A stretch of DNA of 64,000 nt from Azadirachta indica (taxonomy: Eukaryota > Streptophyta > Magnoliopsida > Sapindales > Meliaceae): assembly GCA_022749755.1 (NCBI GenBank), contig CM040442.1, forward strand, positions 12,188,457 to 12,252,456, written 5' to 3'. Position 1 is the first letter of the stretch. Every line of letters begins with the position of its first letter. The position numbers and the translations under genes are program-made. Below the pieces are notes generated by a model that saw only the letters and a program-made list of their open reading frames with translations, did no database searches and was not told the origin of the DNA. Below, in pieces: positions 1-10,484 of the stretch.

Positions 1-29
1 GACCTACAAATATATGTATAGAAAAGGCA

Positions 30-1400
30 TTCTTAATAGAAAACTTACATATTAGGGAAGTTGGTGGACATGGGATCATCCACAAAAAAATAATTATACA
101 TCAACAATTAATCATGATTCATTGTTTATTTTAACTGGACATTAAGGACGGATAGAATTTGGATCTCATTGTCAATTTAGTGCTCATTTCGTTTGGTTTG
201 GTTTTTTCATTAGCAAAAGAGTTTTTTAATGATAAAAACTCTTTTTCAAATTTTTGGATATCATTTTTTTACCACTAGAAAAAGGACTTTTAGCAATTCA
301 AAAAATTATTTTCCTTCTATTAGAAGAAACTCAAAATTTTGGATTTTGGTAGTAGAGTTTCTCTAACTTTTTTAAAAGGCAAATTGTCTAAAATACTCTT
401 ATTTTATTTTAAAACATTTATATTATTTCTTTAAAATATAACATCAAACATTTCTCTTTTAAAGTAATTACTTAAATTTTCTTAAAAATCATTTATAACG
501 ACCAAACAACTAATAAATAAATTTTTGCTAAAATTTTTACGGGTAAAAGGTTTACTCCAAAAAGTTCTATTTAAAATATTATACCAAATGAATCCTAAGT
601 TATGTTAGGAGTATAAGGATGATGTCAAGTCCTTCATTGACATTGTAAAGAGTTATGTTGATAGTAAAAATAAGAAACACTATCCATTTCAGGATTGTTA
701 GAATACTTGATTCCTTGATTTAGAAATTATCCATCAACATTTGTTCTTACATAGATTTTCTAGGAGTTACAAAAGATGGATCTATCACGGAGACCAAACT
801 AAAATTAGTAATGCTAGTATGAATGAAGATACAAATAATGTGAACAATGATTATGAGGAGGAAGATCAATGTTAGAAATGTTTAATGATATACGTGGGAC
901 AATATACATGCATACTAACACAAGTTTAAGGGAATCAAATGATGTTGCAAGTACAAATATTACTCATGTATTTGAATCATTATTTGGTACTGCTAAACAT
1001 GAACCGTATTGTGGTTGTAATAAATTCTTGGATTTAACTTTCATTATAAAGTTGATACAATGTTAAAATACTCAATCATTGAAGCAATAAGCCATTTGCT
1101 ATGTTATTGCAATTTTTTAGGAATTTTTTTTCTGAGGAATCAAATATTCCAGCTTCATATTATGAGGCTACCAAAATTTTATGTGACATAGGATTGGGCT
1201 ATGAATCTATTGATTCACGTAAGTATGATTGTGTATTATTTTGGAAAGATTATGCTAGTATTGATAAATGTCCCGTTTCTGATGAGCATAGATATAAACT
1301 TGATAATGGGAAAGGTAGAAAGATCCCATATAAGGTATTCTAGTATTTTCCATTAAAATATAGACTAGGACTTGCCAAATGGACTGAAAGCATCATGTAA
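30..1400 (+). mobile_element. CACTA (En/Spm) transposon remnant, copy A (5' part)
   Basis: Decayed 5' part of a CACTA DNA transposon. At 600-700 the plus strand reads like the start of the transposase-associated domain (EYKDDVKSFIDIVKSYVDS, followed by a stop). At 1101-1343 an open stretch of about 80 codons contains YYEA, GLGYESI, DCVLFWKDYA and CPV, which is how the N-terminal part of CACTA transposases (Transposase_21 family) reads. It ends at a stop where a conserved basic residue is expected, and the next codons (YFPLK) continue the family pattern. The region 30-1065 is repeated in inverted orientation at 1565-2100. A separate insertion at 180-599 interrupts it. I could not see the CACTA terminus, so the element probably begins outside the window. 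The family is recognised from memory; the frame breaks are seen directly. Confidence 0.72.
180..599. mobile_element. MITE, PIF/Harbinger (Tourist)-like, nested in the CACTA remnant
   Basis: A 420-bp AT-rich insertion with no coding capacity. It interrupts copy A of the CACTA remnant between CTCATTGTCAATTTA and TATGTTAGGAGTATAAGG. The inverted copy at about 1960-2000 keeps the two sides joined, so the empty site is visible in the same window. TTA flanks both ends (177-179 and 600-602). The ends are imperfect inverted repeats: GTGCTCATTTCGTTTGGT on the left against CTTAGGATTCATTTGGT read from the right. A 3-bp TTA duplication and ends of this type suggest the Tourist/Harbinger class. The superfamily call is an inference; the insertion itself is well supported. 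Confidence 0.6.
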
Positions 1401-1564
1401 CATTTCCATAGCCTCATAATATTAAGTTGGAATATTTGATTCCTCGAGAAGAAAATCCTTGACATATCAAATGACTTATTGCTTCCATGATTGAATAGTT
1501 TAATGTGCATCAACTTATGATGGAAGTTAAAACTGATAATTTATTACAATTAGGATATGCTTCT

Positions 1565-2140
1565 TGTTGAGCGACACCAAATAATGATTCAAATACACTA
1601 GTATTTGTATTCACAATAATATTTGATTCCCTTAAACTTGTGTTAGTATGTATGTAATGTTGCCCCACATATATCATTCAACATTTCTAAACATTCATCT
1701 TACTCCTTAAAATAATTGCTCATATTAGTTGCATCCTCATTCATACTAGCATTACTAATTTCAATTTGGTCTCCATCATAAATCCATCATTTTTAATTCC
1801 TAGAAAATTTGTGTAAGAACAAATGTTGATGGATAATTTATAAATTAAGGTTCCAGTATTTTGGCAATTTTGACATGGATAGTGTGTCATATTTTCACTA
1901 TCAACATGACTCTTTGCAATGTTAATAAAGGACTTAACACCATCTTTATACTCCTTACTCAACTTATTTGACAATGAGTTCCAATTTCTATCCATCCTTG
2001 ATGTCTTATTAAAACAAACAATTCATCATGATTAGTTATGGATGTATAAATATTTATTTATGGATGATCCTATCTCCACCAACTTCCCTAATATATAAGT
2101 TGTCTTATTCCATTAAAAATGCATTTTCTATATGTATATT
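1565..2140 (-). mobile_element. CACTA (En/Spm) remnant, inverted copy B with transposase-associated domain
   Basis: Reading down from about 2140 on the minus strand, the sequence repeats copy A (30-1065) without the MITE. An open frame at 1995-1741 (84 codons) begins MDRNWNSLSNKLSKEYKDGV and contains the CQNCQN pair of cysteines. This matches the start of the transposase-associated domain that precedes CACTA transposases. The strand is opposite to copy A, giving an inverted pair separated by about 500 bp (1066-1564). It could be one end of a second element inserted in reverse, or an inversion within one element. Later codons are disrupted, so it is not functional. Confidence 0.7.
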
Positions 2141-2949
2141 CATAGGTCACATGACAAAAATAAATGCATTATATCAATAACTATTAACAATTGAAATAGA
2201 ATAGCTAAAGACTTATTATACTAATTCCAATAATCTAATCAATTAAATTGCTTGCAATTGAAAAAGCTAAATATAATGCTTTTAACTATATTGCTAAATT
2301 ACTTCTAAGAATTAAAAATTGGGGTGGGTCAACTATTTGCACTTTAAAATTTATTTTAGACACAATGATATTTTAATAAAAAAAGTTATTACAAAATTAG
2401 CTATGATATAATGGATGCTTAAGAACAATTAATACAAAAAAATACAATAAATTACTAATAACACTCACATAGAACTAGAACATAACTATCAATTATTATA
2501 TTTTGAATCTTAAAAATAACTTTTTATTATGTATGCCTTTTGTTGAAAGTATCAAATTTTTATAAAATAACTAAAAAAAGGTAGGAATCCAAATTGAAAA
2601 ACAAGATACAATAATTTTATAAAAGGTTCCATTGAAAGATTGAAACAATTGAAAGATTGAAAAAATAGTTATTGTTATACTAATAGTTAAAGGCAAAGGT
2701 GACTTAAGAGTAAAGTTTTATATTATTTTATTTGTCTAGAGGAAAAAGCTTCATTATCAAAGAAACAATCTGTAAACATGTTAGATACTATGTCAATTCA
2801 TTTAGCTTTATTTTTATATCGACAATATATATATATATATAAAATAAATGCACGCTGATTTTCTTATTATTGAATTAAATATCCATTTTCTCATTGTCAT
2901 AGATTCTTTTGTCTTTAGATTTTAGTTATTTTGTATCCTTGCTCTTGAA
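2141..2949. other. AT-rich spacer, no gene seen
   Basis: AT-rich sequence between the two parts of the CACTA remnant. It includes a short (AT)n run at about 2828-2841. No coding pattern or terminal repeat was recognised. It may be decayed CACTA sequence. Confidence 0.5.
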
Positions 2950-3890
2950 CTGAGAAATGATTCATGAAAGATTCTTTCTTGATGATATCACTTCTTATTC
3001 CTGGCTCGAAAGCATCAGGTAAGGATATTGATGTGTATTTATGACCATTGATCAATGAATTGAAAGAGCTCTAGATTGACAATGGTATAGACATATATGA
3101 TATATGTAAAGAAGAAACCTTTCATTAAATGCATGTGTTATATGGACAGAGAACGACTTTCCTGCATATGAAAACTTGTTTGGTTGGAGTACCAAGAGTT
3201 ATAAGGTATGTCCATTTTGTAATAGGAATACATCCTCTGGACCTTTAACTAACAAAATATGTTGTATGGGTCACCATCGATTCCTACCAATAAATCATTG
3301 TTGGCATAAAAGTAAACAATTTGATGGGAAATGAGATGAAAAAGTACTCTAAAGGTGTTGTCTTGGTTTGGTAGACACGTTAATTTTAGAAAAATCCAAA
3401 TTGTGTTGATCAAAAAAGAAAATGTTCTCATGGAGAGTTGAAGTGGACCAAACAAAATATTTTTTTATTTAGGATATTGATCTTCTTTAAACATACGTCA
3501 TAATCTTGATGTAATGCATATGGAGAAGAACCTATGTGATAGCATTGTGGGTACATTGTTGAGTATTAATGGAAAAAAATAAATACAGTTATAAGGCTTG
3601 ATTAGATTTGACAAACATGAAAATCCAGAAAAATCCAAACATGAAAATAAAGACATTTAGTGGTTTGTATTGGAAGAAGATTTAGATAATAGACAATTTC
3701 ATTGAGATGATGTGAATCTCGATGTAATCGATGGTGGTGCAACATGAAATGAAGGATTAATAATTGAAGACTGATATTTGTGATGATGGGGAAGAAGACA
3801 AAACATAGAGTTTATTGTAGTGATCATGAAGAAATTGCACCAGTAAATGATGATAGTGATGTTGATTAATCATATATACAACGTAGATGG
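2950..3890 (+). pseudogene. CACTA transposase core (Transposase_21-like), decayed
   Basis: Plus-strand remnant of the catalytic part of a CACTA transposase. Stitched across frames, the translation contains SLLIPGSKASGKDIDVYL, then INELKEL, then a segment resembling YMGHHRFLPINH at about 3262-3295, then GTLLSINGK at about 3548-3570. These follow the order of conserved blocks in the family (IPGPKAPGNDIDVYL, MGHRRFLP, LGTLLNIEGK). At least three frame changes and several stops break it. It lies downstream of copy A on the same strand and is probably the same element. No intact catalytic domain remains. Confidence 0.72.
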
Positions 3891-4126
3891 TAACACTTAT
3901 TTTTTGGTACATATCACAATAAAACAAATGATTTTTTACTTATACTCCTATTTTCATTGTACTTAAAAAATTTATGTTGCTAATTTTGTCATTATTTCAA
4001 TTTTCTATTACATAGGATGTGAAGGATGATATATTACCTACATTAACTCATAAAAACCTCTAGTAAAGATGTATGCTTCGCTTCTAAGTCCGACTTCCAC
4101 TGCTCTTGCAAAGGTTTGCTTCATAG

Positions 4127-4408
4127 ATTTTAAAAAGGTGAATACCTATTACCCCCCTACTTTTTCAACCAATGCCCTATTATCCTCCTATATTTTTCAT
4201 AATATCCCATTATATCCCTGATTCTTTTTTTTTTTTTCAATTTTTACCTTTAGGTCAATTAATTTACAAATGGTAAAATAAAAAATATTAGAAATATTAA
4301 AGGGAAAAATCAAAATTTAGGGGGGTGATGGATTACGAAAATTATAAGATGGTAATGGGGCATTGGCTGAAAAAACAGGGGTGTAATGGGCATTTTCTCA
4401 TTTTAAAA
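4127..4408. mobile_element. Mutator-type MITE with 9-bp target duplication
   Basis: A 264-bp element (4136-4399) flanked by a perfect 9-bp direct repeat ATTTTAAAA (4127-4135 and 4400-4408). The ends are inverted repeats of about 55 bp: the left reads AATACCTATTACCCCCCTAC, the right read backwards AATGCCCATTACACCCCTG, and both continue with TTTTTCA and CCAATGCCC. A 9-bp duplication with long inverted repeats is the signature of Mutator-like elements. There is no coding capacity. It is separate from the large MULE at 35099-40766, whose ends differ. Confidence 0.85.
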
Positions 4409-4545
4409 TAATACATATATCTATGTAACTTTTTACTATGCTTCTGGAAATCAAGCAATAGAGATCAAATTTCTAGGAGACCTATCAACAAGCATCTTTA
4501 TGGATATCGTATGTTGGCAAGAGAACTCCAAATCTAGGTAACTAC
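4409..4545. other. Short spacer before the retroposon
   Basis: Non-coding sequence between the Mutator-type MITE and the 15-bp duplication at 4546. Nothing recognised. Confidence 0.4.
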
Positions 4546-5071
4546 GAGTTCTTGGCTAAATGCTTCATATAGGTTCCATTAAGCAGGGTGTGTTCCTTAG
4601 GTTATGTTTCACACTTTTTTATCTTAGGTTATGTATGTTTGGCTTGTTGGTGTTGTTGTGTCTTATAGAACACTGCTTGCTGATGTTGGTTTAATGCTTT
4701 TAGTGCAATGGATAATTGTTTGACATGTTTTTTTTGGATGAGGCATGTTGGATTGCTGGTAGTCTGCTTCGGCAAGTTGAATTGCTGGCTTATAACTTCA
4801 AAGAGGTTATGCAAGTCAAGTCATAGATTTTTTGGTTTGTTATTTTTGGCAAGATGGTTGCATGTCTAGCTGGCTATTCTAAGGTAGACATGTAGACATC
4901 AGATTGTTCTTTTTCTTTTTTTTGTCAATAGTATCAGTTGCATTGGTGTCTTGGCATCCTAGATGAAGGTTTTTTGTTGGTAGACTCTGTTTGCTGGCTT
5001 GATAGGTTCCGCCTGCTGGGAAGATTGCTAAAATTGATATTTCTTTTGTTTGATTTAATTGTTTTGTCCTA

Positions 5072-5321
5072 TGAAGAATATATGATTATTCTTCTCCTTC
5101 ATAAAAAAAAAATAATGTACAATATATATAAAAGAAAGAAATAACTCTCTCCAAAAACAAGAAGGAAACAAAAAATAAATATTTCTAAAATAATACTCAG
5201 CTAACAAAGGAAACTAGATGCCTAAGAATAGAAAAACATAATATCAGAATCCCTTTATTATGAGAACTAATTTATACCTTTGACTTTCTATAAATCAAGG
5301 CTAAAAAACTAGAATTCCACA
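5072..5321 (-). repeat. 3' LTR of copia 1
   Basis: About 250 bp, repeated at 9400-9648 with small differences. It is preceded on the minus strand by a GAGGAGGAG polypurine tract and starts TGTGGAATTC. Its other end is near 5072 (TGAAGAATATATG on the plus strand). Confidence 0.8.
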
Positions 5322-5329
5322 CTCCTCCT

Positions 5330-5911
5330 CAAGCTGGACTGTAAATGTTGATTAGGTCTAACTTGGAGTTGAGCTTTTCAAATATTTTTCTTGGTACTGC
5401 CTTAATAAGAATATCTGCAGCCTGTTGACTATAAGAATATCTGCAGCCTGTTGACTAGTTGGAGTGTATAGAAGAGATATTATCCCAGACTTTATTTCTC
5501 CTTGACAAAGTGTCGATCAATCTCCACATATTTTGTCCTGTCATGGTGAATAGGATTTTTTGCTATGCTCATGGCAGATTGGTTGTCGCAATACATCTTC
5601 ATAGGTTATGTAACAGGAATACTTAGTTCTTGTAAAACCCTTCGTAGCTATATTCCTTCACAGATGCCATATGCCAAGGCTCTAAACTCTGCTTCTACAC
5701 TGCTTCGAGACACAACAGATTATTTTTTACTTCGCCATGTAATTAGATTTCCCTAAACGTACGTGCAATATCCTGAAGTTGATGGACGATCAGTTACAGA
5801 TCCGACCCAGTCTACATTAATGAAGATTTCAATCTTTCTGCTTGAAGTCTTCTTGAAAAATAGATCAGTTACAAAGAGTCATTTTTAGATACCTTAGAAT
5901 TCTAAAATAGC
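5330..5911 (-). pseudogene. copia 1 RNase H region
   Basis: The minus strand continues the pol frame with RNase H-like blocks (matching RSTSGY, AEYRA and CDN positions only in part). It ends with PRKIFEKLNSKLDLINIYSPA and a stop just before the polypurine tract. A 26-bp tandem duplication (5406-5457) shifts the frame. Confidence 0.65.
5406..5457. repeat. 26-bp perfect tandem duplication in copia 1 RNase H
   Basis: Two adjacent copies of a 26-bp unit starting TAAGAATATCTGCAGCC (5406-5431 and 5432-5457). The length is not a multiple of three, so it is a frameshifting duplication. The two copies are identical, so it is recent. Confidence 0.9.
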
Positions 5912-7235
5912 TTACATGTGTTCTTTAGTTGGGTTATTCATAAATTGACTCACCACACTAACAGAAAAATTGATATTTAGTTTGGTGTGGGAAAGATAAA
6001 TAAGTTTCCTAACAAGTCTTTGGTATCTTCCCTTATCCACAAGGTCACCATCATCCCTTACTCCCAGTTTAATAACTAGATCCATGGGAATATCAGTAGG
6101 TTTACAGTCGAGCATTCCTGTTTCCTTTAGAAGGTCCAGTACGTACTTCCGTTGAGAAACTGATATGCCCTTCTTCGATCGTGCCACTTCCATACCAAGA
6201 AAGTATTTGAGATTGCATAGATCTTTGATCTCAAATTCTTTAGCTAAGAATTCTTTAAGCTTAAGTATTTCTTCTTTATGATCTTCTATCGAGATAATAT
6301 CATCTACGTACACAATAAGTATTGCCCCTTTTTTTTTTTTGCAGAAGACTGCTTAACAAACATAGTGTGATCTGCCTGACACTGATTATACCCAAATCTT
6401 TTTATTGCTTTAGTGAATCTGTTAAACTAGGCCCTTGGAGATTGTTTAAGGCCATTTAATGATTTTCTAAGCTTACATACCTTGTTTGTAGTAGTTTTTG
6501 TGGCAAAACCAGGGGGAATCTCCATATAAACCTCTTCTTTTAGGTCTCCATTGAGGAATGCATTCTTTACATCTAATTGGTATAACGACCAATCTAAATT
6601 GAAGGCTAATGACAGCAATATGCGGACTGTATTAAGTTTAGCTATAGGAGCAAATGTTTCTTGGTAGTCAATTGCATAAGAATGAGTGAACCCTTTCGCC
6701 ACCAATTGAGCCTTGAATCTGTTCACACTTCCATCTACATTATGTTTGACTGTGAAGATCCACTTGCATTCTACTAAGTATTTTTCGGTTGGCAGATCAG
6801 ATATTTCCCAAGTCCATTTTGTTCCAACGCTTGAATTTCTTCGAAGATAGCTACTTTCCATTCTGGAATAGTAAGTGCTTCATGTATAGAACTTAGAACT
6901 TAAACTTTATCAAGATTGTTGACAAATGCATGATACCCAAGTGATAGTCCATTATATGAAATAAAATTACAAATGGGATGAGAAGTGCAAGACCTTACAC
7001 CTTTCCGCAAGGCAGTTGGCAAATGAAGATCATTATCAGGTACTTCAATAGAAGCAGATTTGGAGTTAGAGTTACCTGGTGAACTTTCATATGATTTAAA
7101 AGTCGGGTTGGATTCATGGTTGTTTTTTTCTTGAGTCTTATCTCTCCTAGCATAGACACGTAACTCATTAGGATTTACAGAATTTGTGGGAATGGTTTGC
7201 TGAGAAGTTTGAGGTTCTATTTGAGACTCTAACAA
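5912..7235 (-). pseudogene. copia 1 reverse transcriptase region
   Basis: Minus strand. The spacer 7235-6900 resembles the linker between integrase and RT. 6861-6427 holds the RT start (KWIFTVKHNVDGSVNRFKAQ, YQETFAPIAKLNTVRILLSLA, QLDVKNAFLNGDL, MEIPPGF) and ends near LKQSPRA. The catalytic MYVDD box begins the next open piece (6313-5912), followed by KYFLGMEVARSKKGI and the PMD block. There is a break between 6426 and 6314 with a poly-T tract. RT therefore cannot be made intact. Confidence 0.85.
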
Positions 7236-7439
7236 TGGGATTTCACCCTGAACAATCGGATTTGATGACTCTGAAGTGTCAATGTCCTAAAGCTGGTATT
7301 CTTGTGTAAGATTATCCCCCTAAATATCAAATTTGGGATAGTATGGTTATTGTTCAAAGAATGAGACATTTATAGAATGGTAGAATTTCCTTGTAACTGA
7401 AGAGTAACATTTATAACCTTTTTGATTTGATGAATATCC

Positions 7440-8100
7440 AATGAAGATACATTTGATGGCCTTAGGATCAAGTTTACTACGATGCTAAGGGTGTACATGG
7501 ACAAAAGCAGAACATCCAAAGATTTTAAAGGGAATGGTAGACAAAACTCGGGTGGTAGGATATGACTGAAGAAGGACTTGGTAGGGTGTTTGGAAGTTTA
7601 GCACTAATAAAAGCATTATATTTATTAGATAGGCAGCAGTTAACACTGCCTCACCCCAAAAATGTTTTGGAACGTGTGTGGTAAACATGAAAGATCGAGC
7701 AACTTCTAAGAGGTGTTAGTTTTTCCTTTCAGCTATCCCACTTTATTGGGGTATGTTGATGCAAGAACTTATGTGAACAATGCCCTGACTCATTAGATAA
7801 TCACCAAGGATGGTATCAAAATATTCGCTAGCATTATAAGTTTTTAACACTTGTATTTTTGTTTAGAATTGTGTCTAGACCATAGTGTTGAAATTTTTGA
7901 AAATTTGTCCAGCTTCAAATTTTTCTTTCATAAGGAATAACCATGTAATCCTAGAGTGATCATCTATAAAGGATATGAACCATCTATTTTCAGTAATATT
8001 TTTTATTCTAAAGGGCCCCTATACATCACTATAGATCAAAGAAAAGGGATGAGATGCTTGGTAAGGTTTGATGAAATAAGAGCTGCGAATATGTTTTATA
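7440..8100 (-). pseudogene. copia 1 integrase, decayed
   Basis: Minus-strand blocks YSDV..GPFRI, RWFISFIDDHSRITWLFLM, then GIAERKN, then PKHFWGEAVLTAAYLIN (7688-7485). These are the rve integrase core of copia elements in order. Stops interrupt it, and the segment that should carry the second catalytic Asp (usually TDNGxEY) reads TYNASEY, so this acidic residue is lost. Confidence 0.75.
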
Positions 8101-8102
8101 AA

Positions 8103-8774
8103 CTAACATACTTCACATTGAAAGGTCTCTGGATTTTTATTATTGAATAATGAAGGAAATAACTTTTGAAGATACAAGAAATTTGGATGACCTAATCGAT
8201 AATGCCACAACATGATTTCATTATTTTTATTTGATTGACTAATGGAAACAAGACCCTGACAAGACTGACTCCTGGACTTTAAATTTTCTGCGCTATAAGT
8301 TTGTCCCTTAAGAGATTCATCTACTTTAAGAAGATAAAGTCCTGAGCACACCTTAGCATTCCCAATCATCTTCCCTGAATTCAAATCTTGAAATTCACAC
8401 ATATTTGAATAAAATTTAGTAACACAATTATGTTCTTGAGTGAGCTTGCTAATGGACAGAAGATTGCAATCAAGTTTCAGAACATAAAGAACTAAACACA
8501 AAATCAGATCTGTTGAAACAATAACAGAACCTGTACCAGCAACCTTGGGGAGAGATTCATCAGCTATTTTTATTGTAAGATCTTCATGGCATGGTCTATA
8601 GTGATGAAAGAGATTGATATCTCTAGTCATATGATCAGATGCTCCAGAGTCTATAATCCATGAATTCATTTTTTCTTTGTTAATAGTAAGAGCACTTAAA
8701 GAATTACCTTTATGTGCTAAGGATCTGGTTTCAATGGTGTTACTAGTCAGAGTCAATTGTGACTGTGAAAACAT
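8103..8774 (-). pseudogene. copia 1 protease and gag-pre-integrase segment
   Basis: Open minus-strand stretch of 223 codons, the longest surviving part of copia 1. It contains the aspartic protease motif WIIDSGASDHMT (residues 39-50 or so), the downstream LLSISKLT block, and the pre-integrase zinc-binding start WHYRLGHPNF (near residue 190) ending at CEVC. In the living element this is an internal part of the gag-pol polyprotein, not a separate gene. Integrase follows in another frame. Confidence 0.85.
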
Positions 8775-8809
8775 CTTTTGTAATACTTTAACTTACTCTT
8801 TGCTAAAAG

Positions 8810-9399
8810 GACTTAATTCAGTTGTGGTGCTGCTCTCATCAGAGAAGACATGATTTCCTCAACTTTCTGTGTTGAATGGTAGTCTTGAAGGGTTCCAATC
8901 TGTTGGTTTGCCATATATCTTCCAACATATATCTCGAGTGTGTCCTGGTTTCTAGCAGTGATCACACCATAATATGCCCTTCCTTTGTCGATTGTCGTTA
9001 CTATAGCGTTAGGTTTCATAAACTACAAGGGCTGAGTTTTTTGTGACTGGGATAGAAGATGGAGACCCTAGCATCACTTTTTTTCTACTTTCTTTATGAT
9101 ATACCTTAGAGAATGCTCCTTGGATGTTAGGCAATGGTTTCAATCCCAGTATTCTTCCACGGACCTCATCTAGATTTTTGTTAAGACCCATTAAGAACTT
9201 AAAAATTCTTTTCTGTTCAACGATCTCCCTGTATTTTTTCGCATCTTCAGGGTAGTCCTAATTGTGCTCTTTAAAGACATATAGTTGTTGCCAATAGCAA
9301 GTGAGAGTATTGAAAAACTGAGTTACTGATAAATCTGCTTAACAAAGGTTGTAGAGAATAGTTTCAATCTCAAATAATTCTGAGGTATTTTTATTACTG
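8810..9399 (-). pseudogene. copia 1 gag remnant with CCHC zinc knuckle
   Basis: Minus-strand translation near 9390-9190 contains VTQFFNTL and LYVFKEHN, as in UBN2-type copia gag proteins. It is followed by FLMGLNKNLDEVRGRIL (about 9200-9150), where the usual pattern is FLxGLNxxxDxVRxQIL. A zinc knuckle C-x2-C-x4-H-x4-C can be read at about 8985-8930 (CDHC, GHTRDIC, then WKIYGKP), with an in-frame stop just after the second cysteine. The frame changes between the two parts. The N-terminal part of gag is missing. Confidence 0.7.
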
Positions 9400-9648
9400 G
9401 AATATATGATTATTCTTCTCCTTCATAGGAAAAAAAAAATAATGTTCAATATATATAAAGGAAAGAAATAACTCTCTCCTAAAATAAGAGGGAAACAAAA
9501 AATAAATTTTCCTAAAATAATACTCAGCTAACAAAGGAAACTAGATGTCTAAGAATAGAAAAACATAATATCATAATCTCTTTATTATGAGAACTAATTC
9601 ATAGCTTTGACTTTCTATAAATCAAGGCTAAACAACCAGAATTCCACA
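9400..9648 (-). repeat. 5' LTR of copia 1
   Basis: Second copy of the 5072-5321 repeat. On its internal side (plus-strand 9399 and below) there is no tRNA-Met-type primer-binding site; gag coding sequence starts at once. The copia 1 copy in this window therefore lost its leader and gag start. Confidence 0.75.
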
Positions 9649-9833
9649 TCCTGTCTTTCTTGCTGTGAGTTTGTGACTAGGTTGCAGTTTTCTCATTCGT
9701 ATTCATGTTTTCATGATTTTTTGGGCATTTTTGTGCTCCATATTCTTTGTACCTTTTCTTTTCATTCAATATTATTGATGTAGGTAATTGCCTGGAGTTT
9801 GGTTTTGAAAAAAAAAAAGAGTTCTTGGCTAAA

Positions 9834-10484
9834 GATTAATTCATATAAATATTCGCTTTATTGCTTCATTTGAAGTAATATTGTAACAAATAACCAATAA
9901 TTACTCTTAGAGATGAATGTTGAGAAGTTACTAAGTGATTCATTCAATGTTGTTTAGATTGGGAAGCCTGAAAAAAGTAATGGCTACATAAGTAGCGTGT
10001 TGGTATAAGCATATAAGCTACCTTGTTTATGTTCTTATTGAACCCTAGATAAAAGAAAAGTTTCTTCCATAGTTAACTTCAATTTACCAGTCATTTCATA
10101 GTTAATGAATAATTGATTGTACATCTCTCTACACGATAACCTATGTATTTGTAGTTACATGTTCTGCCTAGATTTCTTAACAACAATGTATAAAAGGATC
10201 CTAGGGCTGCTATTATGTCTATTGTTATTATGATAAATATTTACAATAAATTTTGGTTTCTCAGTTATGTCATAGTCTGCAATATGGCTTGATTCTGGCA
10301 TAGTCATATCCTTTTATAAGTTTTTCTACTATAATTTGATTGATTGCATTACATATTGTCAACTAAATCAATGAATTGAGGCTGATATTTAGTGTGCTCG
10401 AGAATTGATAAGTAGGAAACTTTTTGGCGTATTTGTTTGGGGTGAGAGAGCCTGATTTCTATGGAGCTATTATGAGTACTCACT
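9834..10484. other. No gene seen
   Basis: AT-rich single-copy-looking sequence between the retroposon and the foldback element. No coding pattern or terminal repeat was recognised. Confidence 0.4.

Larger units (their letters stand above)
5072..9648 (-). mobile_element. Ty1/copia retrotransposon 1, internally deleted
   Basis: A minus-strand copia element with ~250-bp LTRs (5072-5321 and about 9400-9648). The LTR begins TGTGGAATTC on the minus strand. A purine-rich tract (GAGGAGGAG on the minus strand, 5322-5331) sits just before the 3' LTR. Between the LTRs, in copia order, are gag remnant, zinc knuckle, protease, integrase, reverse transcriptase and RNase H, all with stops and frame breaks. 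The 5' LTR directly abuts the middle of gag: no primer-binding site and no gag start are present. The flanks TCCTA (5067-5071) and TCCTG (9649-9653) are a probable 5-bp duplication with one mismatch. It lies inside the retroposon 4546-9833. Confidence 0.85.
4546..9833 (+). mobile_element. Polyadenylated retroposon (L1-like 3' end) split by a copia element
   Basis: A perfect 15-bp direct repeat GAGTTCTTGGCTAAA lies at 4546-4560 and 9819-9833. The right copy directly follows a run of 11 A (9808-9818). A long duplication plus a poly-A tail is the hallmark of insertion by a LINE-type reverse transcriptase. After removing the copia element at 5072-9648 the retroposon is about 680 bp (4561-5071 plus 9654-9818). 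It is rich in GCTG/TTGGTT runs, like the 3' untranslated ends of plant L1 elements, and has no recognisable coding sequence. It is either a 5'-truncated L1 or another retroposed transcript. The order of events is clear: the retroposon first, the copia insertion later. Confidence 0.7.
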
